From Mycolicibacterium sp. lyk4-40-TYG-92 (GTDB lineage Bacteria > Actinomycetota > Actinomycetes > Mycobacteriales > Mycobacteriaceae): a stretch of 64,000 nucleotides of DNA. Numbering within the stretch: position 1 is the stretch's first letter; the number at the start of each line of letters is the position of its first letter. The notes under the pieces are model-generated. The model did not search any database, was not told the DNA's origin, and worked only from the letters and a program-made list of their open reading frames with translations. This document shows positions 44,405-53,774 of the stretch, piece after piece. Where the stretch lies: positions 46,205-110,204 of the forward strand of contig NZ_JARVRX010000008.1 in NCBI RefSeq assembly GCF_030209435.1. The letters run 5' to 3'. The translations under genes and the position numbers were made by a program.

Positions 44405-44947
44405 CTATGTTTGGTGTGCCCTGACCATGGTTTCGAACTGCGCGAAGAGGCTGTCGCGCGCCGCCCCCGCGGTCTCGGCATACAGATGCTGGTAGCCGAT
44501 GAGCAGTGCCATGGCGACGTCGGACAGCACGCCGCTGCGCTCCGCCGGCACGATCCTGCACAAGATCGCCGCCAGGGCCGCCCGCCGTTCCCTGTCGAGC
44601 CGGTGCTGCAGCCGGGCTGCGGCGCCCCGCCGCGATGCCCAGGCTCGCAGCGCCGTCTCGGCGTCGTGCGGGACGACGTCCAGCAGCTCACGCAGTCGAG
44701 CGATGAGCATCTCAGGCGCATCGTCGGAGTCGGCGAGTTCGAGCAGACGGCGATTGGGCTGGGACAACCGGGTGGTCAGGAGCCGGGCGACGTAGTCGTC
44801 CAGGCCGGTGAAGTACCCGTAGAACGAGCCGGTGGTGACGCCCAGTGCAGCACAGAGAGTGCCGACCTTGATGCTGCCCGGCCCCTGGGTCACCAGAAGG
44901 TCCACGCCGGCGTCGAAGTAGTCTTCGACGCCCACGATGCGTCTCAT
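44405..44947 (-). CDS. TetR-family regulator (tandem copy 1)
   Basis: A 180-residue TetR regulator: VEDYFDAGVDLLVTQGPGSIKVGTLCAALGVTTGSFYGYFTGLDDYVARLL is the HTH. It starts 5 nt after the acyl-CoA ligase stop, so it belongs to the same transcript, followed by its paralogue 41 nt further on. The two could bind as a heterodimer or read two ligands. Probable sites are the dyads at 51593 and 51636 in front of the operon. Confidence 0.85.
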   Translation of the reverse strand: MRRIVGVEDYFDAGVDLLVTQGPGSIKVGTLCAALGVTTGSFYGYFTGLDDYVARLLTTRLSQPNRRLLELADSDDAPEMLIARLRELLDVVPHDAETALRAWASRRGAAARLQHRLDRERRAALAAILCRIVPAERSGVLSDVAMALLIGYQHLYAETAGAARDSLFAQFETMVRAHQT

Positions 44948-44952
44948 CGACG

Positions 44953-46497
44953 TCAGCCGGTCGGTGCCGCGGCGTACCGCTGCACCAGCGTCCGCTTGAC
45001 CAGCTTTCCGGTCGGGGTGCGGGGCAGGCTCTCGACAAAGTCGACGGTCTTGGGTGCCTTGAACGCGGCGACCTTCGTGCGGGCATGGGCGATGAGTTGC
45101 TCACCGAGCTCCCCGCTGGGCTCGACGCCATCGCGCAGTTGGACAACGGCTTTGACCAGCTGGCCCATGGCCGGGTCGGGGACTCCGATGACGGCCACGT
45201 CGAACACCGCGGGGTGCATGCTCAGGGCGTCCTCGACTTCCTGCGGATAGATGTTGACGCCACCGGAGATGATCATGAACGACTTGCGGTCCGTCAGAAA
45301 GAGATAACCGTCGGCGTCCACGTACCCGATATCGCCGACCGTGGTCCAGGTGCCGTGGTCCGGGTGTTCGGCTTCCTTGGTCTTGGCAGGGTCATTGTGG
45401 TACTCGAACGGCCGGATGTCCCGCTCGAAGTACACCAATCCTGCTTCGCCGGTGGGTAGTTCGGCGCCGTCGTCGCCGCAGATGTGTACCGGCCCCAGCA
45501 TGCTGCGGCCCACCGAGCCCCGCTTGGTCAACCACTCCTGCGAGTTGATGACGGTGAACCCACAGGCCTCCGTCGAGGAGTAGTACTCGACCAGAATCGG
45601 TCCCCACCAGTCGATCATCGCCTGCTTCACATCCGGCGGGCACGGCGCGGCGGCGTGAATGGCGATCCGCAGACTCGACACGTCATAGGCGGCCCGCGCT
45701 TCCTCGGGTAGTTGGAGCATCCGCACGAACATGGTCGGTACGACCTGGACGGCGGTGGCACGGTACTGCTCGATCGCGGCCAGAGTGGTTTCTGCCTTGA
45801 ACCTTTCGAGCACCACGACGGTGCCACCGAGTGCCTGGACGGCGCCACACCAGCGCAGCGGCGCGGCGTGATAGATCGGCGCCGGTGACAGATACACGTC
45901 GTCGGCGGTGATGCCGAACGCCGAACCCAACAATCCGGTGATGGGGTCGCCCGGCTCGTCGACCTGAATCGGCAGCAGCGGCGGCTTGATCCCCTTCGGC
46001 CGGCCGGTCGTGCCCGACGAGTAGAGCATGTCACTGCCGCGCGGCTGGTCGGCCAGGGTTCGGTCTCCAGCGGAGGCCAAAAGGTCTGCATACGAATCGA
46101 ATCCATTCAGGGACCCGTCGAAGCTGAAGGCATGCTCGACGCCCGGCGCCAGGGCCCGCACCTCCTCGGCCAGTTCCCCGAGCCCGCCTGAGGCGAGCAG
46201 GACCCTGGCGCCGCAGTCGTTCACGATGTAGGCGACCTCGTCGGCAGTGAGGTGGAAGTTCACCGCGGTCAGGTACAGACCTGACCGCACTGCCGCCCAG
46301 TAGATGGTGAAGCACTCGGCGGCATTGTCGCTGAGCATCGCGATGACGTCGCCCTTGACCAGCCCGAGGTCAGCCAGCGCGACCGCGAGTTGCCTTGAGC
46401 TGTCGTCGAGTTCGCGGTAGGTCAGCTTCCGTCCGGAGCCGGCCATGATCACCGCGGGTTTGCCGGGTGTGGACAGGGCGTGGGTTCCCGGGAACAT
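44953..46497 (-). CDS. acyl-CoA synthetase / AMP-dependent ligase (FadD)
   Basis: A 514-residue ANL-family ligase that adenylates a carboxylic acid and transfers it to CoA. Motifs: YSSGTTGRPKG (P-loop A3), YYSSTEACGF (A5), TVGDIGYVDADGYLFLTDRK (A7/A8 hinge) and the C-terminal catalytic Lys in PRTPTGKLVKR. Placed 1 nt after the P450 stop, it probably activates the acid made by the P450/ALDH steps for beta-oxidation or wax-ester formation. Chain length cannot be told. Confidence 0.9.
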   Translation of the reverse strand: MFPGTHALSTPGKPAVIMAGSGRKLTYRELDDSSRQLAVALADLGLVKGDVIAMLSDNAAECFTIYWAAVRSGLYLTAVNFHLTADEVAYIVNDCGARVLLASGGLGELAEEVRALAPGVEHAFSFDGSLNGFDSYADLLASAGDRTLADQPRGSDMLYSSGTTGRPKGIKPPLLPIQVDEPGDPITGLLGSAFGITADDVYLSPAPIYHAAPLRWCGAVQALGGTVVVLERFKAETTLAAIEQYRATAVQVVPTMFVRMLQLPEEARAAYDVSSLRIAIHAAAPCPPDVKQAMIDWWGPILVEYYSSTEACGFTVINSQEWLTKRGSVGRSMLGPVHICGDDGAELPTGEAGLVYFERDIRPFEYHNDPAKTKEAEHPDHGTWTTVGDIGYVDADGYLFLTDRKSFMIISGGVNIYPQEVEDALSMHPAVFDVAVIGVPDPAMGQLVKAVVQLRDGVEPSGELGEQLIAHARTKVAAFKAPKTVDFVESLPRTPTGKLVKRTLVQRYAAAPTG

Positions 46498-46498
46498 G

Positions 46499-47758
46499 TC
46501 AGCTCTCCCGCCGTCCGGGGCTGAAGGTCACCGGCATCGAGGTCAGCTCATTGGAGAAGCTCGACACCAGCCGCGCCACCGGTCCGGAGATCTCCATGTC
46601 CGGGATGCGCCGCACGAGCTCTTCGAACAGCACCCGCAGTTCCAGCCGGGCCAGCTGGTTACCCAGGCAGAAGTGCGGCCCGCCGCCACCGAAGGCTTGG
46701 TGCGGCATCTTCCCGCGCGACACGTCGAAGGTCTCCGGGTTCGCGTTCTTCTCCGGATCCCGCGAGCCGGCGCCATACCACATGGCAACGCGCTCACCTT
46801 CTTTCAGTGCGTGCCCACCCACGACGGTGTCGGCGGTCACGGTACGGGTGAAGTACACGACGGGGCTGACCCAGCGCAGCATCTCCTCGACGGCCCCGGG
46901 AATGAGTTCGGGATCGTCGATCAGCTTCTGCCGTTCGGCGGGGTTCTCCATGAGTGCCCGCATGCCGCCGGATGCGGTATTGCGGGTGGTGTCGTTGCCG
47001 GCGAACATCAGGATCGCGAAGAAGAACGTGACCTCCTGTTCGGACAAGCTCTCCCCGTTGACCTCGGCGGCCAGCAGCCGGGACAGCAGATCGGGTCCCG
47101 GGTTGGCCTTGCGCTCGGCGGTGAGCGCCGTCAGGTAACCGCCGATCTCCATCAGCGCGCCCAACCCCATCTGCGCGTCGCCGGTGGCGGCTGCCCGCGA
47201 GAGCTGGTTGGTCCACTCGAATAGCTGGCGGCGGTCGTCCTGCACCACGCCGAGCAAGTCGGCGATCACGATGAGCGGCAGTTCGACGGCGATGTCCTCG
47301 ACGAAATCGCATGCGCCCTTTTCGATCACGTTGTCGATGAGCGTCGTGACCGTCGCCCGGACCTCTGCTTCCATCTGGCGGATCATCCGCGGCGTGAACA
47401 CGGCCTGCACCACGCCGCGCTGATGGGTGTGCCGCGGCGGGTCCATGCCGAGAATCACTTCGCGCAACACCTCAACCGGTGTCGCGCCCATCGTGGCGGT
47501 GAAGAACACTCCTCCGCGCGCCGAGGAGAACAGCTCGGGATTGCCGCTGATGGTCGCGATGTCATCGAATTTGGTGAAGGACCAGAAGCCCGGTTCGTCC
47601 GCGTTCGTGAGGGCATTCCAGTGCGGGCCGGGCTCTTTGCGCATGCGGGCGAACAACTCGTACGGCGGGCCGTCCTGAAAGTACGACAGGTCGCTGAGGT
47701 CGACGGTGGCGAGGTCGACGGTGGCCAGGTCGATGTCGGTGAAGCTCTCGGTGGTCAT
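46499..47758 (-). CDS. cytochrome P450
   Basis: A 419-residue bacterial class I P450. The I-helix oxygen motif is FAGNDTTRN, the K-helix ExxR lies in EEMLRW, and the haem ligand is Cys364 in FGGGGPHFCLGN. Near the start, DLATVDLATVDL is a short repeat. AAGGAG lies ahead of ATG 47758. The reductase gene upstream, 38 nt away, is its probable electron donor. It likely hydroxylates an aliphatic or terpenoid substrate; the family number cannot be assigned by eye. Confidence 0.93.
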   Translation of the reverse strand: MTTESFTDIDLATVDLATVDLSDLSYFQDGPPYELFARMRKEPGPHWNALTNADEPGFWSFTKFDDIATISGNPELFSSARGGVFFTATMGATPVEVLREVILGMDPPRHTHQRGVVQAVFTPRMIRQMEAEVRATVTTLIDNVIEKGACDFVEDIAVELPLIVIADLLGVVQDDRRQLFEWTNQLSRAAATGDAQMGLGALMEIGGYLTALTAERKANPGPDLLSRLLAAEVNGESLSEQEVTFFFAILMFAGNDTTRNTASGGMRALMENPAERQKLIDDPELIPGAVEEMLRWVSPVVYFTRTVTADTVVGGHALKEGERVAMWYGAGSRDPEKNANPETFDVSRGKMPHQAFGGGGPHFCLGNQLARLELRVLFEELVRRIPDMEISGPVARLVSSFSNELTSMPVTFSPGRRES

Positions 47759-47796
47759 GGTGGACTCCTTTGTCTACTTGTGGGCGGTGCGGGTGT

Positions 47797-48768
47797 TCAG
47801 AGGTCGAGAACCAATTTCTCGGAGCGGGAGTGAGAAATGCAGGGCAGGATGACATTTCCCGAAGCACGCTCGGTTTCGGTGAGAAGCGAGTCACGGTGGT
47901 CGGGGGTACCTTCCAGCACGGTGGTCCGGCAGGTGCCGCAGACACCCTCGCCGCACGACGACATGATCTCGATGCCGGCGTCTTCCAGTGCGTCGAGCAT
48001 CGGCACACCTTCGGACACCTCGACGGTGACGCCCGACTGCCGGCAGATCACCTGATAGGTGTCCAACGCCGCAGCCAGGGTTTCCTCCGACGGGACCTTG
48101 GCCGCGAACCGCTCGACGCGCAGGCTGCCTTCAGGCCAATGGGCGCAGTGCTTTTCGACGGCCTCGAGCAGCGGCTCCGGTCCACAGGTGTAGATCACCG
48201 TGTCGTCCGATGGTTCCGCCAGTGCGGCGGCGAGGTCGAAAAAGCCGCCGCGCTCGTCGTCGGCCCAGATGGTGACGCGCGCACCATGAGCGTCGGTCAA
48301 TTCCTGGTGGAACGCCATCGTCGACCGGGTACGGCCGAGGTAGATCATGCTCCACGCCAGGCCCGCGCGCTCCGCGCTTTCGGCCATGGCCTTCATCGGG
48401 GTGATGCCGATGCCGCCGGCGATGAACAGGTACCTCGGTGCGTCGACGAGTGCAAAGTTGTTGCGAGGACCGCGAACCCGGACGGTTGTGCCCTCGTGCA
48501 AGTGTTCATGGACGTGCCGCGAGCCGCCGCGAGTGTTCGGGTCGAGCAGGACCCCGACACGCCAGGTGCCGGCGTCCTGCGGGTCGCCGCACAGCGAGTA
48601 CTGACGAACCAGGCCGTCCTCGAGGAGCAGGTCGATGTGGGCCCCGGGCTCCCATGCCGGCAGCTCGGCCCCGGTCGGGTCGACGAGGTCGAGTGCCACC
48701 ACGCCGTCCGCGGCGGTCTCGCGGCGCCGCACCACCAGCTCGGTGGTGAACTCGTGAACTACAGACAT
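47797..48768 (-). CDS. PDR/VanB-type oxidoreductase (FMN, NAD, plant-type [2Fe-2S])
   Basis: A 323-residue reductase: flavin-binding RQYSLCG (~55), NAD-binding FIAGGIGITPMKAM and YTCGPEPLLEAV, then a C-terminal ferredoxin domain with Cys ligands CGEGVCGTC and a distal Cys in ILPC. This is the phthalate-dioxygenase-reductase layout. Its ATG overlaps the upstream stop (TGATG). It probably passes electrons from NADH to the neighbouring P450. Confidence 0.92.
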   Translation of the reverse strand: MSVVHEFTTELVVRRRETAADGVVALDLVDPTGAELPAWEPGAHIDLLLEDGLVRQYSLCGDPQDAGTWRVGVLLDPNTRGGSRHVHEHLHEGTTVRVRGPRNNFALVDAPRYLFIAGGIGITPMKAMAESAERAGLAWSMIYLGRTRSTMAFHQELTDAHGARVTIWADDERGGFFDLAAALAEPSDDTVIYTCGPEPLLEAVEKHCAHWPEGSLRVERFAAKVPSEETLAAALDTYQVICRQSGVTVEVSEGVPMLDALEDAGIEIMSSCGEGVCGTCRTTVLEGTPDHRDSLLTETERASGNVILPCISHSRSEKLVLDL

Positions 48769-50192
48769 CAGTTGGAACTCCTTTCCGCATGGGCCAAGGT
48801 GGTCAGCTCTTCCAGTTCGCGGCGGAAATCGGTAATCAGCTCCCAGGCATCCGGCAAAGCCTTTGCGTCGCCGACGATTCCGATGTCGAGACCGTCCTGG
48901 TAGCTGACCACGGTGATGTTGAGGGCGAAGCCGTCGAACACGAGGCTTCCGGGGAATGTCGCCCGCAGCGGCGCACCCGAGGAAGTCATCGCGGTGGGCG
49001 AGCCCGGGACGTTCGAGATGACCATATTGATCGGCGGCCTGGCGAATCGCGACGACGCAATCTCCATCAGGCCGCGAGCGGCGATGCCGAATATCGGTAC
49101 TGGGATCGGATCATTCACATCACTGAGCAACGTGTCCGGCGCCGCACTCGTCCGCCGTTTGGCGTCCGTCATGGTCTGGTGCGCAAACGTCAGGCGGTCA
49201 ACAGGTTTCGCCAGATGCGTCGGCACCGGCGCGATGATGGAGCTGATCGCGTTGCCGAAGCGGTCCGGCGCATCGGCCGACCGCTTCGAGACCGGGATAT
49301 ATGCCACTAGCGGATCGGCGGGAAGGTCTCCGGTCGCGATCAGCCTGCGCCGCAGCGCACCTCCGCACAAGGCGATCACGACGTCGTTGACGGTGATTCC
49401 GTAATGCGCCTTGAGCGCTTTGATGTCATCGAAAGGAACCGTCCCGAAGGCCACCGTCCGCGCGCCGGAAAGTTTCACGTTGAACCGTGTGCGCGGCGCC
49501 TTCAGTGGCGTCGCATCACCGTCGCGGCGCACAACCTGAGCCAGGGTGCGCACTCCCGGCAGCGCGCGGACGGCCGGGACCTGGTCCAGATGCGCCAGGG
49601 TCCGCGGGGCCGCAAGTAGGGCACGTGCGCCCCGGACAGGTAGTGCGGCAAGCCCACGAACAGCCAGGCCCACGGGATTCGGCTCGGCTTCAACTCGAGC
49701 GGGCGCGGCCCCGCTGGGTTGAGAGCGATCAGTGTCGAGAATCGCGGCGAGGACTTCACTTGCCGCAATCCCATCGGCGACAGCGTGATGCAGCGTGATG
49801 ACCACCGCGGTACGACCCGGTAGTCCGTGGATCACGTCCAACCGCCACAGCGGCTTGTCCCGATCCAGCCGCTTCGACAGGATGCCGGCCACTGCCTGCC
49901 CCAGCTTTTCGTCGTCGGCCGGGGCCGGCAGCGTCGACTCGAAGATGTGGTCGCTCAGCTCGACCTCGGTCTGGACGAACACCGGATGGTCAAGCGACAG
50001 CGGAACGGTCACCACCTTCCAGTGCAACGGCGGCAGCTCATCAAGGCACGCCGACACACGCTTGCGCATCGTCGCGGCGGTGATGGTGGTGCTGTCCTCG
50101 GTCTCGAAAATAGCCAGCCCGCTGTAGTGCCCGCCGAAGTTGTCGTGTTCGGCCGCTAGAAACTGGGCGTCCAGGCTCGAAAGGCGCCGCAT
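48768..50192 (-). CDS. wax-ester synthase / diacylglycerol acyltransferase (WS/DGAT)
   Basis: A 474-residue acyltransferase from ATG 50192. The active-site HHxxxDG is HHAVADG (His135, His136, Asp140, Gly141). The N-terminal MRRLSSLDAQFLAAEHDN, the NVKLSGART segment and INMVISNVPGS are typical of mycobacterial Tgs proteins. It esterifies acyl-CoA to fatty alcohol (wax) or diacylglycerol (TAG). Both ends overlap neighbours by one base (TGATG), so it is translationally coupled to the ALDH and reductase genes, which suggests that it stores the oxidation product. Confidence 0.92.
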   Translation of the reverse strand: MRRLSSLDAQFLAAEHDNFGGHYSGLAIFETEDSTTITAATMRKRVSACLDELPPLHWKVVTVPLSLDHPVFVQTEVELSDHIFESTLPAPADDEKLGQAVAGILSKRLDRDKPLWRLDVIHGLPGRTAVVITLHHAVADGIAASEVLAAILDTDRSQPSGAAPARVEAEPNPVGLAVRGLAALPVRGARALLAAPRTLAHLDQVPAVRALPGVRTLAQVVRRDGDATPLKAPRTRFNVKLSGARTVAFGTVPFDDIKALKAHYGITVNDVVIALCGGALRRRLIATGDLPADPLVAYIPVSKRSADAPDRFGNAISSIIAPVPTHLAKPVDRLTFAHQTMTDAKRRTSAAPDTLLSDVNDPIPVPIFGIAARGLMEIASSRFARPPINMVISNVPGSPTAMTSSGAPLRATFPGSLVFDGFALNITVVSYQDGLDIGIVGDAKALPDAWELITDFRRELEELTTLAHAERSSN

Positions 50193-51574
50193 CAGAATAT
50201 CTTTCGCATCAGCTTGACGGCGAGGCGGGAGTACGGCGGGTAGAACAGCTTCGGATCCGGGCTGCTGCTCTTGGCCAGTACCGCGCGACGGTGGCTCAGC
50301 GCTTCGAAACCCCAGCGGCCGTGGTACGCACCCATGCCACTGGCGCCGACACCACCGAACGGCAGTTGCGAGACCAGCACATGCATCGCGACGTGATTGA
50401 CCACCGCGCCCCCGGACGGGACGGCGTCGATGACGGTCTGCGCGAGCTCCGTCGACTCGGTGAACACATACAGCGCCAACGGTTTCGGCCCGGCATTGAC
50501 GTACCGGATCGCCGCGTCGACCGAGTCGACCGCGACCACCGGCAGGATGGGACCGAAGATTTCCTGGGTCATGACGGGATCGTCGGCCGCAGGGTTGACG
50601 ATGACGGTGGGCTCCATGAGCAGCGCCGGCCGATCCGAACGGCCGCCGGCCACCACGGTGCCGGTGGTGGAGCTGATCAGCTCGGCCAGCCGGTCGAATT
50701 GGCGGCCGTTGACGATCCGCTGCGATCTGATCTTCTCGCCCGATCGGAAGCGGTCGAGATTCTCGACGATCTTGGCGACCAGTTCGTCGGCGATCGCCCG
50801 GTGTGCGAGAACATAATCCGGGGCGATGCAGGTCTGGCCCGAGTTGAGGAGCTTGACCCACGCGATCCGCCGGGCGGCGACATCGATGTCTGCGTCCACC
50901 GACACGATGACCGGGCTCTTGCCGCCGAGCTCCAGGGTCACCGGAGTCAACGTCGGCGCAGCGCCCGCCATGATCTTCTTCCCGACCTCGGTGCCGCCGG
51001 TGAACAGCGCATGGTCGAAGCCCTGGGTCAGCAGCTCCTGGGTCGTCGTGCCGTCGCCTTCCACCACGCGGACCGCCTCTGGGTCGAGGTACTGCGGCAG
51101 CAGCCGGGCCAGCAGCGCCGACGTTTCCGGCGCGAGTTCGGACGGCTTCATCACCGCGCAGTTGCCGGCGGCGACCGCGGCCACCAGCGGCGCCACGCTC
51201 AGATAGAACGGATAGTTCCACGCGCCGATCACCAGCACCACGCCGAGCGGGTCGTACTGCACCCAGCCCCGGGCCGGCCATTGGCTCAGCGGGAGTCCGA
51301 CACGCTTGCGGCGCATCCACTTGTGAAGGTGCTTGCGCGCATAGGCCGCCTCGGTCCTCGTGGGGGCGACATCCGCCAGCCAGGCGTCGACCGCGGGCCG
51401 CCCGAGGTCTTTCGCAAGGGCCTCGACGATCTCCGACTCGCGTTCGTCGCACAGCCGCTCGATGCCGCGCAGCTGTTCGATCCGCCACGACAGTTCGCGC
51501 GTGCGACCGGTCGCGAAGACCGAGCGCAAGTCGGCCACCACCGCGGTCTCCTGCTGCGCCGTTGAACTCATCAT
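50192..51574 (-). CDS. aldehyde dehydrogenase, fatty/coniferyl-aldehyde type
   Basis: A 460-residue ALDH from ATG 51574 (ATG 51571 is equally possible). Motifs: IGAWNYPFYLSVAPLV, KPSELAPETSALL, FTGGTEVGKKIM, LELGGKSPVIV with the Glu, and the nucleophile Cys in LNSGQTCIAPDYVL. The C-terminal hydrophobic/basic tail (LFYPPYSRLAVKLMRKIF) resembles the membrane-associating end of fatty aldehyde dehydrogenases. It is first in the minus-strand operon and likely converts the P450-derived aldehyde to acid. Confidence 0.9.
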   Translation of the reverse strand: MMSSTAQQETAVVADLRSVFATGRTRELSWRIEQLRGIERLCDERESEIVEALAKDLGRPAVDAWLADVAPTRTEAAYARKHLHKWMRRKRVGLPLSQWPARGWVQYDPLGVVLVIGAWNYPFYLSVAPLVAAVAAGNCAVMKPSELAPETSALLARLLPQYLDPEAVRVVEGDGTTTQELLTQGFDHALFTGGTEVGKKIMAGAAPTLTPVTLELGGKSPVIVSVDADIDVAARRIAWVKLLNSGQTCIAPDYVLAHRAIADELVAKIVENLDRFRSGEKIRSQRIVNGRQFDRLAELISSTTGTVVAGGRSDRPALLMEPTVIVNPAADDPVMTQEIFGPILPVVAVDSVDAAIRYVNAGPKPLALYVFTESTELAQTVIDAVPSGGAVVNHVAMHVLVSQLPFGGVGASGMGAYHGRWGFEALSHRRAVLAKSSSPDPKLFYPPYSRLAVKLMRKIF

Positions 51575-51592
51575 CTGCTTCACGATTGAAAC

Positions 51593-51606
51593 ATAACTTA
51601 CGTTAT
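51593..51606. promoter_or_regulatory. dyad ATAAC-N4-GTTAT in the ALDH/SDR intergenic region
   Basis: ATAAC (51593-51597) mirrors GTTAT (51602-51606). It lies 19 nt before the ALDH start and probably overlaps its promoter. Likely operator for one of the tandem TetR proteins. Confidence 0.45.
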
Positions 51607-51635
51607 ATCTGAGCGTCAAGACTTCTTGCGGATGA

Positions 51636-51655
51636 AATGTATGTTGATCTACATT
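51636..51655. promoter_or_regulatory. dyad AATGTA-N8-TACATT in the ALDH/SDR intergenic region
   Basis: AATGTA (51636-51641) mirrors TACATT (51650-51655), extended outward by partial matches (TGA/TCA). It sits 36 nt before the SDR ATG 51691. Sequence differs from the dyad at 51593, so two different regulators may act here. Confidence 0.45.
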
Positions 51656-51690
51656 CAAATCATCACGAGCCGGCATCCGAGGAGTCACCT

Positions 51691-52518
51691 ATGAGCGCCC
51701 CATCCCTACGCGGACGACGCATCGCCATCACCGGCGCCGGCCGGGGCATCGGCCTGGCCACCGCCAAAGCGCTGCGCGCCCGTGGCGCGACGATCATCAT
51801 CGGCGACCTGGATATCGAGTCCGCGACCGCGGCAGCCGATCTGGTCGGCCCGGGGACCGAGGCCTATCCCGTCGACGTGTCCGACTACGAGTCGTTCGCC
51901 GCGTTCCACAAGGAGGCGACCGCCGACGCACCGATCGACGTGCTGATCAACAACGCGGGCATCATGCCCATCGGGCGCTTCCTAGACCAGTCGGCCGACA
52001 AGCACCGCCGTGCCGTCGAGATCAACGTCATGGGCTGCATCAACGGCATGCACCTGGCGCTGCCGGCCATGGTGGAGCGCGGCCGCGGCCACATCATCAA
52101 CATCGCTTCGTCGGCGGGCAAGACTCCGGTGCCCGGTGGCCTCACCTACTGCGGCACCAAGGCCGCCGTCATCGCGCTCACCGAAACCGCGCGCGTCGAA
52201 TACGCCGGCACCGGGGTGCAATTCACCTGCGTCATGCCGTCATTCACCAACACCGAACTGATCGCGGGGACCTCCGGCCTGAAGTTCATCCCCACGGCCC
52301 AGCCCGACGACGTCGCGCACGCGATCGTGGACGCGGTATCTCATCCCACCGCGGATGTGTTCGTCCCCAAGATCATCGGGCCGATCCTGCGCACGCAACC
52401 CCTGATCGGGCGGCGACTGCGCGACGCCATCAACACGCAGTTGGGCGCCTACAACACCTTCCTGGACTTCGACCCGAAAGCGCGTGCCGAGTACCAACAC
52501 CGCATCGACGAGTCGTAG
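51691..52518 (+). CDS. short-chain dehydrogenase/reductase
   Basis: A 275-residue SDR from ATG 51691 (GAGGAG upstream): TGAGRGIGLATAKAL, NNAGIMPIG, catalytic Ser in INIASSAGK and Tyr/Lys in YCGTKAAV. The final ~50 residues (GPILRTQPLIGRRLRDAI ...) form a C-terminal extension common in mycobacterial SDRs of lipid metabolism. It is divergent from the ALDH/WS-DGAT/P450 operon and convergent with an acyl-CoA dehydrogenase, 1 nt away. Likely oxidises an alcohol intermediate of the same pathway. Confidence 0.9.
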   Translation: MSAPSLRGRRIAITGAGRGIGLATAKALRARGATIIIGDLDIESATAAADLVGPGTEAYPVDVSDYESFAAFHKEATADAPIDVLINNAGIMPIGRFLDQSADKHRRAVEINVMGCINGMHLALPAMVERGRGHIINIASSAGKTPVPGGLTYCGTKAAVIALTETARVEYAGTGVQFTCVMPSFTNTELIAGTSGLKFIPTAQPDDVAHAIVDAVSHPTADVFVPKIIGPILRTQPLIGRRLRDAINTQLGAYNTFLDFDPKARAEYQHRIDES

Positions 52519-52519
52519 T

Positions 52520-53752
52520 TCAGCGGATCGTCAGACCGGTCACCGCTCGCGAGATGACCAGCCGCTGAATCTCGCTGGTGCCTTCAAAGATGGTGAAAAT
52601 CTTGGCGTCGCGGTGCATCCGCTCGACCGGATAGTCACGGGTGTAGCCGTTGCCACCGAGAATCTGGATCGCCTCGTCGGTCACGTACACGGCAGTCTCG
52701 CTGGCCACCAGCTTCGCCATCGAGCCCTCTGCGTTTTCGAACGGCACATTGTTGCGCGCCATCCACCCGGCCCGCCACACCAGCAGCCGGGCGGCGTCGA
52801 TACGGGCCTTCATGTCCGCGAGCTTGAAAGCGATGGCCTGGAACTCTCCGATCTTCTTGCCGAATTGCTCACGCTGGCAGGCATAGTCGAGGGCGTACTC
52901 GTAGGCGGCGCGGGCCACGCCGACCGCCATCGCGCCGACCGTCGGACGGGTCCGCTCGAACGTCTTCATCGCGGCCTGGCCACCCGCGGACGCACCCGAC
53001 TTCACCCGAGCCACCCGGGCCTCGAACTTCTCCCGGCCACCGAGGATCGCATCCTCCGGCAGCCGCACGTTGTCGAGCACGACCTCTGCGGTGTGCGACG
53101 CCCGGATGCCGTGCTTCTTGAACTTCTGCCCCTGGGACAACCCCTTGGTGTCCGGTCCGATGACGAAGCTGGCCTGGCCGCGCGAGCCGAGTTCCGGGTA
53201 CACCGACGCGACCACGATGTGCACGTTGGCGATGCCACCGTTGGTGGCCCAGGTTTTGGTGCCATTGAGCACCCATTCGCCGGTGGCCTCGTCGTAGCGC
53301 GCCCGGGCCCGGATGGACCCGACGTCAGAGCCGGCATCGGGCTCAGACGAGCAGAAGGCCGCGACCTTCGGATCGGCCGCCGAGCCGAACATCTCCGGAA
53401 GCCATCGACCGATCTGTTCAGGAGTTCCGTTGCCCGCCAAGGCCGCCGCGGCCAGACCGGTGCCCATGATGGACAGCGCGATTCCGGCGTCACCCCAGAA
53501 CAGTTCCTCGAAAACGGTCAGCATGCCGAGCCCACTCGGTTCGGCGGCCTGGGTGCCGAACAGCTCGGGCGAGTACAGCCCGATCTTCGCCGCTTCCTGG
53601 ATGATCGGCCACGGAGTCTGCTCCCGTTCATCCCATTCCGCGGCGGCGGGGCGGATGACCTCAGCGGCGAACTGGTGCACCCAGTCGCGCACCTCGATGA
53701 CGTCATCGCTGGGTTGTAGTGAGAATGTCATGTCACTCCTGTTGATAGTCAA
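52520..53752 (-). CDS. acyl-CoA dehydrogenase
   Basis: A 410-residue acyl-CoA dehydrogenase: [19 protein letters not shown] in the FAD region, [21 protein letters not shown], and the C-terminal [39 protein letters not shown]. Length and signature fit short/medium-chain FadE proteins. Its start lies 261 nt beyond the divergent membrane enzyme's region, just downstream of a TetR gene (22 nt), so it is probably in one transcript with that regulator. Confidence 0.92.
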   Translation of the reverse strand: MTINRSDMTFSLQPSDDVIEVRDWVHQFAAEVIRPAAAEWDEREQTPWPIIQEAAKIGLYSPELFGTQAAEPSGLGMLTVFEELFWGDAGIALSIMGTGLAAAALAGNGTPEQIGRWLPEMFGSAADPKVAAFCSSEPDAGSDVGSIRARARYDEATGEWVLNGTKTWATNGGIANVHIVVASVYPELGSRGQASFVIGPDTKGLSQGQKFKKHGIRASHTAEVVLDNVRLPEDAILGGREKFEARVARVKSGASAGGQAAMKTFERTRPTVGAMAVGVARAAYEYALDYACQREQFGKKIGEFQAIAFKLADMKARIDAARLLVWRAGWMARNNVPFENAEGSMAKLVASETAVYVTDEAIQILGGNGYTRDYPVERMHRDAKIFTIFEGTSEIQRLVISRAVTGLTIR

Positions 53753-53774
53753 AGGGTTTCAGTTCCGTCATGGA

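Noticed and set aside
50193..51488. Apparent N-terminal extension of the WS/DGAT frame to 906 residues
   Set aside because: The extra residues are an out-of-frame reading of the aldehyde dehydrogenase gene; MRRLSSLDAQF at 50192 is the usual family start.
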